Positions 8,023 to 15,225 of a stretch of 33,319 nt of DNA are shown in pieces. A program made the position numbers and the translations under genes. Origin of the DNA: Armatimonadota bacterium (GTDB lineage Bacteria > Armatimonadota > Zipacnadia > Zipacnadales > VGFC01); assembly GCA_016869045.1 (NCBI GenBank), contig VGFC01000030.1, positions 1 through 33,319 of the forward strand. Reading direction: 5' to 3'. How positions within the stretch are numbered: the stretch's first letter is position 1; every line of letters starts with the position of its first letter. The notes under the pieces were generated by a model, which saw nothing but the letters and a program-made list of their open reading frames with translations, was not told where the DNA came from and did not search any database.

Positions 8023-8447
8023 GGAAGGTCTTCGCGGACACCGTCTTCTGGTTGGCGATCACCGGGCCTCGGGACCAGTGGCACGATATGGCGGTCTGGG
8101 CGACTGACGAGACACCCGGCCGGGCCATCGTCACTACGGAGGAGGTGCTCACGGAGTTTCTGGCGGCGAGATCCCAGACTGACCCGGAAGTGCGACGCTT
8201 GGCCGCGGAGCTGGTTCGTGAGCTACTGGCCGATCCCGACACCACGGTCATACCGCAGTCGCACGGTTCGTTCCTCCGCGGGCTGGCGCTGTACGAGCAG
8301 CGGGAGGACAAGCACTACAGCTTGGTGGACTGCATCTCGATGGCGACGATGCACGCCGAGGGCCTCACGGACGTTCTCACCAATGATCGCCACTTCGTGC
8401 AAGAGGGGTTCCGGCTTCTGATGCGCCGCGACCACGGCGGCGCCTGA
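8019..8447 (+). CDS. PIN-domain toxin (VapC-like ribonuclease)
   Basis: A 142-residue PIN-domain protein, the normal length for the family. Acidic active-site residues are visible in order: Asp7 in FADTVFW, Glu46 in EEVLTEFLA, Asp104 in YSLVDCISMATM and Asp123 in LTNDRHFVQEGF. This arrangement is the Mg2+-dependent nuclease centre of VapC-type toxins, which cut RNA and stop growth when the antitoxin is lost. The target RNA cannot be predicted from sequence. The ATG overlaps the antitoxin stop by 4 nt (ATGA at 8019-8022), so the pair is one operon. All four expected acidic residues are present, so the toxin is probably intact. Confidence 0.88.
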   Translation: MRKVFADTVFWLAITGPRDQWHDMAVWATDETPGRAIVTTEEVLTEFLAARSQTDPEVRRLAAELVRELLADPDTTVIPQSHGSFLRGLALYEQREDKHYSLVDCISMATMHAEGLTDVLTNDRHFVQEGFRLLMRRDHGGA

Positions 8448-8492
8448 GGTGCTCGCCTGCGGCAAGCACTGTCTCCGCGCCCTGAGCGCCGT

Positions 8493-8521
8493 TTGACAGC
8501 CCCTTCGGCGGGGTCTATAAT
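8493..8521 (+). promoter_or_regulatory. Perfect-consensus sigma-70-type promoter upstream of the R3H ATPase
   Basis: TTGACA (8493-8498) and TATAAT (8516-8521) are both exact consensus hexamers at the ideal 17-nt spacing. The spacer contains a GC-rich hairpin (CCCC, TTCGGC, GGGG). Transcription would start about 8527-8529, giving a leader of about 134 nt before the ATG at 8662. Confidence 0.85.
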
Positions 8522-8563
8522 CGCGGCGTGGGACGTTGGCTGAGAGCGAACGAGACGACGAGG

Positions 8564-8606
8564 AGTGGCGCTCGACGGCGCATCGTCGCCGGTTCGGAGC
8601 GCCACT
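8564..8606 (+). ncRNA. Strong stem-loop in the leader of the R3H ATPase gene
   Basis: AGTGGCGCTC (8564-8573) pairs perfectly with GAGCGCCACT (8597-8606), and an inner CGGCG (8576-8580) pairs with CGCCG (8587-8591) around a 6-nt loop. The structure lies 40-80 nt downstream of the consensus promoter and 55 nt before the ATG. A pyrimidine-leaning stretch (TTTCGCTTCACC) follows but is not a clean T-tract, so a leader or attenuator element is more likely than a strong intrinsic terminator. I recognise no known riboswitch class. Confidence 0.5.
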
Positions 8607-8661
8607 TTCGCTTCACCGGGGCGTAACAAGCATCGTGTAGGATCGAGCGCGGAATAGGGCC

Positions 8662-10194
8662 ATGGCACCCAGCACCGAGATCATCGCCAACATCGAGGAA
8701 CTGCTCGCCGTGCTGCCGACGGGTCTGCGGCTGCAACTGAAGCAGCACGAGCTACTGGACGACCTCCTGGAGGTCGTCATCGATCTCGGCCGTCCCATCG
8801 AGGCGCGCTTCCCGGACACCTTCGAGATCATCGGCGACGCGCCCGGAACGCAAGAGGATCTCGACCTCGTCGTCAGCCGCATCGGCGAGTTCGGCGACGA
8901 CAACCGCGCGGGCATCGAGCGGACGCTGCACCGCATCTCAGCGATCCGCAACCGCACCGGCCGGGTCATCGGGCTGACGCTGCGCATCGGGCGAGCGGTC
9001 TACGGCACCATTGACATCATCCGCGACATCGTGGAGTCGGGGAGCAGCATCCTGCTGCTCGGACGGCCGGGCGTCGGCAAGACCACGATGCTGCGCGAGG
9101 TCGCGCGCGTCCTGGCGGACGACCTCACGCGGCGGGTCATCGTGGTTGATACGAGCAACGAGATCGCGGGAGACGGCGACATCCCGCACCCCGCCATCGG
9201 CCGCGCGCGCCGGATGCAGGTGCGCACTCCCAGCCTCCAGCATGCGGTGATGATCGAGGCGGTCGAGAACCACATGCCCGAGGTCATCGTCATCGACGAG
9301 ATCGGCACGCAGGAGGACGCCTTCGCCGCCCGCACCATCGCCGAGCGCGGCGTGCAGCTCATCGGGACCGCCCACGGCAACAACCTCGACAACCTGCTGT
9401 CCAACCCAACTCTCTGCGATCTCATCGGCGGCATCCAGGCCGTCACTCTCAGCGACGAGGAAGCGGCCCGCCGCGGCACCCAGAAGACCGTCCTGGAGCG
9501 CAAGGCCCCGCCAACCTTCGACGTCCTGATCGAGATTCTGGACCTCGACCGTCTCGCGATCCACGGCGACGTCGCCCGCACGGTAGACCGCCGACTGCTC
9601 GGGGACGAGCTGCGCCCCGAGATTCGCCGCCGCGCCACCAACGGCACCATCCACGTCGAGCAGGCCGCCGCCGAGCCTCCGCCAGAGCTCGAGGCCCACG
9701 GCCCGCTGGCGGGGCTCTTCTCCATCGTGTCGGACACCTCCCGGGCAAGCAAGCTGCTCGTCCTGGGCCTCAGCCGCAGCAAGGTCGAGAAGGCGCTCCG
9801 CGAGCTGCGCCTCCCCTGCGTCATCACCGAGCGCCCCAAGGACGCCGACCTCGTCATCGCCCTCAAGGCCACTCGCCGCCGCACCAAGGGCGGCCCCGAG
9901 GAGCCACCCACACCCCCCACTGCGCGGCTCGTCGAGGTCCGCAGCAACACCTACGGCCAGATCTACGAGGGCCTCCGCGAAGCCTTCGACGTCGGCATGA
10001 CCGCGCGCGAGGAGTTCGCGATGCAGGAGGCCGAGCAGGCCCTCAAGCGCGTCATCCAGGGCCATCAACCCGTCGAGCTGACCCCCCAGAACGCCTACAT
10101 CCGCCGCCTGCAGCACGAGCTCGCCGCCAAGTACGACATCCGCTCCTACTCGGTCGGCCACGATCCGCGACGAAGGGTCCGCTTCGCTCCGTAA
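8662..10194 (+). CDS. AAA ATPase with C-terminal R3H domain (SpoIIIAA/Ycf45-like)
   Basis: A 510-residue cytoplasmic ATPase. Residues 1-115 form the N-terminal region typical of SpoIIIAA/Ycf45 proteins (PIEARF and [17 protein letters not shown]). Walker A is GRPGVGKTT at 134-142 and Walker B is VIVIDEIG at 208-215, with AHGNNLDNL as sensor-like segment. The last 60 residues contain an R3H nucleic-acid-binding motif ([19 protein letters not shown]), where the Arg-x3-His pair binds single-stranded nucleic acid. Homologues occur in cyanobacteria, plastids, Firmicutes and related phyla; the cellular role is poorly known. A weak GGAATAGGG precedes the ATG, and the perfect promoter at 8493-8521 drives it. 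The neighbouring toxin-antitoxin pair has its own promoter and is probably separate. Confidence 0.9.
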   Translation: MAPSTEIIANIEELLAVLPTGLRLQLKQHELLDDLLEVVIDLGRPIEARFPDTFEIIGDAPGTQEDLDLVVSRIGEFGDDNRAGIERTLHRISAIRNRTGRVIGLTLRIGRAVYGTIDIIRDIVESGSSILLLGRPGVGKTTMLREVARVLADDLTRRVIVVDTSNEIAGDGDIPHPAIGRARRMQVRTPSLQHAVMIEAVENHMPEVIVIDEIGTQEDAFAARTIAERGVQLIGTAHGNNLDNLLSNPTLCDLIGGIQAVTLSDEEAARRGTQKTVLERKAPPTFDVLIEILDLDRLAIHGDVARTVDRRLLGDELRPEIRRRATNGTIHVEQAAAEPPPELEAHGPLAGLFSIVSDTSRASKLLVLGLSRSKVEKALRELRLPCVITERPKDADLVIALKATRRRTKGGPEEPPTPPTARLVEVRSNTYGQIYEGLREAFDVGMTAREEFAMQEAEQALKRVIQGHQPVELTPQNAYIRRLQHELAAKYDIRSYSVGHDPRRRVRFAP

Positions 10195-10300
10195 CGGCAG
10201 CCGCAGTGACGCGGCCACGTGTGAGGGCAGGCACCGGGCAGTGCGCGGAAGGGACCGCGGCCCCCGAGGCTGAACACGCCCGGTGGAGAGGTGATGCACG

Positions 10301-12439
10301 ATGTTCCCCACGACGGCAACGGCGGCCCTGCTCCTTGCCGGTTCCGCGCTCGCCCAGACACCCGCGACCGGCCCGGACCTGACGCTCGAACAACTGCGGA
10401 CCGCGCGGCGAGAGCTGGCCCATCGCCCGCGCCGGATCATCGCGAACAACGACGGCTGCGACGCCCTCTACTTCCCTCGCGACACCGAGGTAACGGTCGC
10501 CAACTTCCTGGCCGAGCGCACGACGGCCCTCGCCGGCTCGCAGGTGGACACCATCGCCTATTGCACGATCAGCTCCGGGTTCAGCTACTTCACCCACAAC
10601 ACGCGCGTCGGCACGGTTCTCACGCGCCAGCCCGCCGACTACGGCCTGCTCCCCAACACGCGGAATGTCACCCAGGACCTGATCGACCTGGGCTCGGATG
10701 CGTTGCAGAGCGTGGTCGGGTTCGGCAGGGAACAGAGGCTTGAGGTCTTCTGGTCGATGCGGATGAACGACACGCACGACGTGGAGCATCGGCCCGAGAA
10801 GCCCTACATGCTCTTCCCGCCGCTCAAGGTCGAGCATCCCGAGTGGCTCGTGGGTGACTACGTCAAGCGCACGCCGCAGGGCCGCTGGAGTTCGGTGGAC
10901 TACGCGCGCCCTGAGATCCGCGACCTCGCGTTCCGGTACATCGAGGAGATCTGCCGCAACTACGACGTGGACGGCGTGGAACTCGACTTCTTCCGGCACC
11001 TGTGCTTCTTCCGCAGCGTCGCGAACGGCGGCAAAGCCAGCCAGGAGGAGCGGGACATGATGACCGACCTCCTCCGGCGCGTGCGGCAGATGACCGAGGA
11101 GGTCGGCCTGCAGCGCAAGCGGCCCGTGTTGGTCGCCGTGCGCGTGCCAGACTCGGTCGAGTTCGACCGCGACATGGGCCTGGACATCGAGCGGTGGCTG
11201 GCCGAGGACCTCGTGGACCTCCTGATCACGACCTGCTACTTCCGGCTCAACCCGTGGGAGTACAGCGTCGAACTCGGGCATCGGTACAGCGTTCCCGTGT
11301 ACCCCTGTCTGAGCGACTCGCGAGTGACGGGCGAGAGTCGCTTCCGACGGGCCTCCATTGAGAGCTACCGCGGCCGAGCCATGAACGCGTGGGTGGCCGG
11401 GGCGGATGGCATCCACCTCTTCAACCTCTTCAACCCGAAGTCGCCCGTGTTTCGGGAAGCTGGCGATCCCACCGTCCTGGCGGGTCTGAACAAGCTCTAC
11501 TTCGCGACGGTGAGAGACGGCAGCGCGGACTCCTGGCTGGCGGGCGGAGAGGCGTACCGCAACGTGCCACTCCTGACGCCCTCCCACCCCGCGAGCATCG
11601 CCCCCGACTCGCCGCTTGAGATCGAGCTACCGGTCGGCGAGGACCTGGAGGGAGCGCGACAGGCGGGCCGGCTTCCCGTCGTGACGCTGCACTTGGAGAT
11701 GCCAGCGGTGACTCGGCCCGAGCAACTGCGCGTCACGCTCAACAGTCAGGCGCTGGCCGGCGGCAGCGTGGCGAACGGGTGGGTTGACCTTCCCGTGCCC
11801 CTCGAGCACGTGAAGCGCGGCGCGAACCGGGTGCGGGTCGAACTCGACCCGGCGAACCTCCCGCCGCCGACCGAGTGGACTCTCACCTACGAGGCCACCG
11901 CCAAGCCCGCCGCGCCCTGGTTCCGCGACCCGGGCTCCGAGCGCACCGAGGAGAAGCTGGCCGATGGCGCGCTGTTCATCGCCGACCGGGGCACCGTCTC
12001 CGGGGACTACCACTACTACCGCTACCCCTGGGGCGCGGGGCCGAACGAGCCCCTGACCATCGAAGCGCGCGTGAAGGTGGTCTCGGGCTCGAGCTTCATC
12101 ATCTTCAGCAACGGCGTCGCCACCGAGCGCCTGGGGCTCTGGCCCGATCACCTCGACCTGTGGACCGACAACTCCATCCGCTACAACATGGACACCACGG
12201 ACGGCTTCCATGTCTACCGCATCGAGACCCGGGGCGAGCACCTGAGGGTCTACGTGGATGGGGAGCTTCGCATCGAGGCCAAGGGCCAGTTCAAGGCCCG
12301 GGGCGCCCGCGCCGACAACCAGCTTGCCTTCGGCACCGCCAACAGTACGATGGTTGGCGAGGCCTACTGGGCCGGAATCCGGGCGCATGTCGCAGGCCAG
12401 AGCTGCCGCGACATGGTGGTCAGCGTGACGTACCCGTAG
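10301..12439 (+). CDS. Secreted TIM-barrel glycoside-hydrolase-like protein with C-terminal beta-sandwich
   Basis: A 712-residue exported protein. The signal peptide MFPTTATAALLLAGSALAQ is cleaved after an AxA-type site. Residues 40-370 read as a GHL10/DUF4015-like hydrolase barrel: RIIANNDGCD, LEVFWSMRMNDTHD, and DVDGVELDFFRH near residue 225, where the Glu/Asp pair at a strand end is the likely catalytic site, followed by VLVAVRVPDS and WVAGADGIHLFNLF. A linker domain follows, then a concanavalin-like sandwich (LTIEARVKVVSGSSFIIF and LRVYVDGELRIEAKG) at 540-690. Such proteins are frequent in planctomycete- and Armatimonadota-type polysaccharide degraders. The substrate is unknown. GAGGTGAT at 10288-10295, 5 nt before the ATG, is a near-perfect ribosome binding site. 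The gene lies between the R3H ATPase and the defence operon and has no obvious functional tie to either. Confidence 0.75.
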   Translation: MFPTTATAALLLAGSALAQTPATGPDLTLEQLRTARRELAHRPRRIIANNDGCDALYFPRDTEVTVANFLAERTTALAGSQVDTIAYCTISSGFSYFTHNTRVGTVLTRQPADYGLLPNTRNVTQDLIDLGSDALQSVVGFGREQRLEVFWSMRMNDTHDVEHRPEKPYMLFPPLKVEHPEWLVGDYVKRTPQGRWSSVDYARPEIRDLAFRYIEEICRNYDVDGVELDFFRHLCFFRSVANGGKASQEERDMMTDLLRRVRQMTEEVGLQRKRPVLVAVRVPDSVEFDRDMGLDIERWLAEDLVDLLITTCYFRLNPWEYSVELGHRYSVPVYPCLSDSRVTGESRFRRASIESYRGRAMNAWVAGADGIHLFNLFNPKSPVFREAGDPTVLAGLNKLYFATVRDGSADSWLAGGEAYRNVPLLTPSHPASIAPDSPLEIELPVGEDLEGARQAGRLPVVTLHLEMPAVTRPEQLRVTLNSQALAGGSVANGWVDLPVPLEHVKRGANRVRVELDPANLPPPTEWTLTYEATAKPAAPWFRDPGSERTEEKLADGALFIADRGTVSGDYHYYRYPWGAGPNEPLTIEARVKVVSGSSFIIFSNGVATERLGLWPDHLDLWTDNSIRYNMDTTDGFHVYRIETRGEHLRVYVDGELRIEAKGQFKARGARADNQLAFGTANSTMVGEAYWAGIRAHVAGQSCRDMVVSVTYP

Positions 12440-12498
12440 GCGCGTCTGCCCGTCGCGTGCCTGGCGTGCCGCAGGACCGGGCCCGCCTCGTGACGAAC

Positions 12499-12525
12499 CT
12501 CGTAGGTCGAAGCGCCAGCTTCGAC
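12499..12525. repeat. Hairpin repeat copy 1 (CTCGTAGGTCG...GCCA...CGAC family)
   Basis: GTCGAAGC (12506-12513) pairs with GCTTCGAC (12518-12525) around the loop GCCA, preceded by CTCGTAG. A second copy at 32928-32954 has the same 5-prime flank and the same loop but a different, still complementary, stem centre. It lies immediately upstream of the ptuA-like gene. It looks like a dispersed palindromic repeat unit rather than a gene-specific operator. Confidence 0.55.
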
Positions 12526-12553
12526 GCCGTCGCCCGGGGTAGGAGGGTCCGCC

Positions 12554-13873
12554 ATGAGCGACACCACCAACGACACCTTCCGCATCGACCGCCTCACCCT
12601 CAAGAACTTCCGCTGCTTCGAAGAGAAGACCATCGACTTCTCACCCCGGTTCAATGTGCTGATCGGGGGCAATGCCAAGGGGAAAACGGCCGTGCTGGAT
12701 GCGCTGGCGGCCGGATGCGGAGCGGTGGTCAGTGGCCTTAGGGGTAACTTCACAGCGCCGAAGTGCTTCACGGAGGCCGACGTGCGCGTTCTGACCTTCC
12801 CTGAGGGGAATGTAGAGAGGCAGCTCCCATCGGACGTAACCTGGGCGATCTCCCTCTCGACTGAAGAGCACCACCTCTCCCTGACACAGGGGAGCAGTCA
12901 AGGGTCGTTCACCGCGCAGTCGATACAGCGACCGCTGGCGGAGATTGCGGCCCGTGTAGCCGCGGGTGATGCAGTGCAGCTGCCGGTGGCGGCGTACTAT
13001 CCTGCCGAGCGAAAGGGGTCTCACCCACTAGTAGAGCCCGGGGACCTTCTGGAGCCTGGCCCGCGGGTCGATGGTTACCAGAGTTGCATGCGCGCCACGC
13101 TGGACGCAGGCCAGTTCGTGGTGTGGTTCAAGACGATGGAGTTGGACAGCTTCCAGAGGGGCACGACAAGCCCCGGGCTCGTCGGGGTCCGAGAGGCTGT
13201 ACGGTCAGCCGTGGCCGACTGCACAGACGTACGCTTCCTGGGGGCACGGAACGAGGTAGTGGTGACGCTCCGAACCGGGGAGCGACTGCCGTTCAACGTC
13301 CTGAGCCATGGGATGAGGGGCATGCTCGCGATGGTCGGCGACATGGCGTGGCGCGGCTTCGTGTTGAACCCTCACCTCGGCGCCGACGCCGCCCGTGAGA
13401 CCCCCGGCGTGGTCCTCATCGACGAGATCGACCTGCACCTACACCCCTCCTGGCAGCGGCATGTGGTTGACGACCTGAAGCGCGCGTTCCCGAAGGTGCA
13501 GTTCATCGTGACGACCCACTCGCCGTTCATCATCCAGTCGCTGGAGCCGGGGGAACTCATCAAGCTGGACGCCGAGGGGCCCGAAGCGCACGTCGACCCA
13601 GAGGACTATGTCGACCGGAGTATTGAGGAGGTCGCCGAACTCGTTCAGGATGTTGACGACGCGCCAATGAGTCTGCGGCGCAAGCGCATGTACGAGGTCG
13701 CCGAGGAGTACTACTGTCTGCTGCAGCAGGGCAAGGACGCGAGTGACGAGGAGAAGACCCGTCTGAAGGAGGAACTCGACAGGCTGGAGGAGCCCTACAG
13801 CGACAACGTCGCCTATCGCGCCTTCCTCCGCATAGAGCGCATCGCCGCCGGTATGGGGGATGGCGAGCAATGA
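12554..13873 (+). CDS. Septu-like defence ATPase (PtuA-like, OLD/RecF-type AAA)
   Basis: A 439-residue ATPase of the SMC/RecF/OLD type. The N-terminus (IDRLTLKNFRCFEEKTIDF) is the standard opening of such proteins. Walker A is GGNAKGKT at 38-45, the ABC-signature region is LSHGMRGMLAMVGDMA (250-265), Walker B is VVLIDEIDLHLHP (286-298), and TTHSPF (320-325) is the switch His. The tail has a short charged helix. Its partner is the HNH nuclease that overlaps it by ATGA, the gene pair that defines Septu anti-phage systems (PtuA plus PtuB). In those systems the ATPase and nuclease form a complex that cleaves DNA upon phage infection. No reverse transcriptase is adjacent, so a retron-associated form (Ec78 type) is not supported. 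GGAGG at 12542-12546 precedes the ATG. Confidence 0.87.
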   Translation: MSDTTNDTFRIDRLTLKNFRCFEEKTIDFSPRFNVLIGGNAKGKTAVLDALAAGCGAVVSGLRGNFTAPKCFTEADVRVLTFPEGNVERQLPSDVTWAISLSTEEHHLSLTQGSSQGSFTAQSIQRPLAEIAARVAAGDAVQLPVAAYYPAERKGSHPLVEPGDLLEPGPRVDGYQSCMRATLDAGQFVVWFKTMELDSFQRGTTSPGLVGVREAVRSAVADCTDVRFLGARNEVVVTLRTGERLPFNVLSHGMRGMLAMVGDMAWRGFVLNPHLGADAARETPGVVLIDEIDLHLHPSWQRHVVDDLKRAFPKVQFIVTTHSPFIIQSLEPGELIKLDAEGPEAHVDPEDYVDRSIEEVAELVQDVDDAPMSLRRKRMYEVAEEYYCLLQQGKDASDEEKTRLKEELDRLEEPYSDNVAYRAFLRIERIAAGMGDGEQ

Positions 13874-14535
13874 GGCCCGTGGACCGCCGAGAGCCTCCCG
13901 GGAGCGGAGGCCCGCAGACGCCGGACGAGGCGCGCGACGCCCTCCTCGCACAACTCGGTCCGTACTGCTGCTACTGCGAGCGGCCGATCGAGCACATCCC
14001 AGAGCTTGAGCACATCCGCCCCAAGAGCCTGTACCCGGACCTCGCCTTGGCATGGGGCAACCTGTTGCTCAGCTGCAAGAACTGCAACGCGACCAAGGGT
14101 CATCGCGACATTGCTCTTGGGGAGTACTACTGGCCCGACCGCGACAACACACTCCGCGCATTCGCCTACTTCGAGGAGGGCTGGATCGCGCCGCACGAGG
14201 ACCTAAGGCCTGACCAGGTTGCGCGAGCGTGCCGCACCATCAGCCTCACAGGCCTGAACCGCGTGTCCACGCCCAAGGACCGCCGGACCCGGCAGCGGGC
14301 ATGGGCGTGGGAGGTCGCCTCGCAGTCGCTGGAACGCCTCTGCGCCTGTGGTTCGGCACACGTCCGGGCGCAGATCATCGAGACGGCTCTGGCCGTCGGC
14401 TTCTTCTCCGTCTGGATGACGGTCTTCGTCGATCACCCGGACATGCGGACCGCCTTCGTGGGGGCCTTCCCAGCGGCCCCCGACTGCTTCGACGCCGACG
14501 CCAACCCGATCCCTCGCCCGGGTGGAGACCTGTGA
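13870..14535 (+). CDS. Septu-like HNH endonuclease (PtuB-like)
   Basis: A 221-residue HNH nuclease. The zinc/HNH core sits near the N-terminus: CCYCERP (Cys33 and Cys36), LEHIRPKS (His48), WGNLLLSCKNCNATKG (Asn64, Cys69, Cys72) and His78. Two CxxC pairs hold zinc, and His48 is the probable catalytic base. This layout matches the TIGR02646-type nucleases that act as PtuB in Septu systems and in retron Ec78. The C-terminal half (residues 95-221) is helical and of unknown detail, probably the ATPase-binding part. The ATG overlaps the PtuA-like stop by 4 nt (ATGA). Its own TGA overlaps the tmk ATG (TGATG at 14533-14537), so nuclease and tmk share a transcript. All metal ligands are present, so it should be active. 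Confidence 0.87.
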   Translation: MRPVDRREPPGSGGPQTPDEARDALLAQLGPYCCYCERPIEHIPELEHIRPKSLYPDLALAWGNLLLSCKNCNATKGHRDIALGEYYWPDRDNTLRAFAYFEEGWIAPHEDLRPDQVARACRTISLTGLNRVSTPKDRRTRQRAWAWEVASQSLERLCACGSAHVRAQIIETALAVGFFSVWMTVFVDHPDMRTAFVGAFPAAPDCFDADANPIPRPGGDL

Positions 14536-15164
14536 TGACCTCGGCGACATCCGGCCATCTCATCGTCATCGAGGGCCCCGAGGGCGCGGGGAAGTCCACG
14601 CAGGTGCGGCGGTTGGGGGAGGCGCTGAGGGCGCGAGGGCATCAGGTGGTGCTGACGTACGAGCCGGGGGGGACGCCGATGGCGGAGGCGATTCGGCGGA
14701 TCTTCCTGAGCGGGGAGCATGAGGCGATCACGCCGCTGACGGAGCTGTTCCTGATCTGCGCGTCGAGGGCGCAGCACGTGGCGGAGGTGATCCGGCCCGC
14801 GCTGGCGGCGGGGAAGGTGGTGCTGTGTGACCGGTTCAGCCCCTCGACGATTGTGTATCAGGGGTACGCGGGCGGGCTGCCGCTGGAGACGGTGCGGGCC
14901 GTGGACGAGGCGGCAAGGGAGGGGTTGGCGCCGGACCTGACCATCGTCCTCGACTTGCCGGCAGAGGTTGGCCTGCGGCGCAATCGCGACGAGGCCGATG
15001 CAGACAGGATGGAGGGCAAGGGGCTTGCGTTCCATCAGCGGGTGCGGGAGGGTTACCTGAGGTACGCGGAGGCGGCGCGTGAGGCGTGTGTGGTGGTCTC
15101 GGGGGAGGCCAGTGCGGACGACGTGGCACGCGAGGTGCTGGCGGCGGTGCTGCGGTGCGTCTAG
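14535..15164 (+). CDS. tmk: Thymidylate kinase
   Basis: A 209-residue dTMP kinase of normal length; it phosphorylates dTMP to dTDP for DNA synthesis in the cytoplasm. The P-loop is EGPEGAGKST, the acceptor site reads TYEPGGTPMAEAIR, and CDRFSPSTIVYQGYAGG is the conserved DR-x-x-x-S region that binds the nucleotide. LIVLDLPAEVGLRR-type strand residues and DRMEGKGLAFHQRVREGY (the lid and following helix) complete the family pattern. The frame is open about 100 codons upstream inside ptuB, but GGAG at 14524-14527 and the TGATG overlap show that translation starts at 14535. The coupling means that expression depends at least partly on read-through from the defence genes unless an internal promoter exists; none is obvious. 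Confidence 0.95.
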   Translation: MTSATSGHLIVIEGPEGAGKSTQVRRLGEALRARGHQVVLTYEPGGTPMAEAIRRIFLSGEHEAITPLTELFLICASRAQHVAEVIRPALAAGKVVLCDRFSPSTIVYQGYAGGLPLETVRAVDEAAREGLAPDLTIVLDLPAEVGLRRNRDEADADRMEGKGLAFHQRVREGYLRYAEAAREACVVVSGEASADDVAREVLAAVLRCV

Positions 15165-15177
15165 CGAACGGCAGCAA

Positions 15178-15207
15178 GGGACAGTCCCGGACGTCGGGAC
15201 AGTCCCG
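15178..15207. repeat. Two tandem copies of the palindrome GGGACAGTCCC
   Basis: GGGACAGTCCC occurs at 15178-15188 and again at 15196-15206, 18 nt apart; the second copy extends to a 13-bp palindrome (CGGGACAGTCCCG, 15195-15207). The pair fills the 61-nt gap between tmk and holB and ends 9 nt before the holB ribosome binding site. It could be a dimeric-repressor operator, a REP-like sequence, or a hairpin that tunes holB translation. Confidence 0.5.
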
Positions 15208-15225
15208 AACGGCACGGAGTAGCGG

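Noticed and set aside
8938-10449. Minus-strand open frame of 503 codons opposite the R3H ATPase
   Set aside because: The sense strand has intact Walker and R3H motifs; the antisense frame is an Asp/Val/Leu/Arg-rich shadow.
10052-11587. Minus-strand open frame of 511 codons opposite the secreted hydrolase
   Set aside because: It overlaps a sense gene with signal peptide and good ribosome binding site; no recognisable domains.
12440-14535. Retron Ec78-type system instead of plain Septu
   Set aside because: PtuA and PtuB also occur with a reverse transcriptase and msr-msd RNA, but the flanks hold a secreted hydrolase and tmk and no reverse transcriptase.
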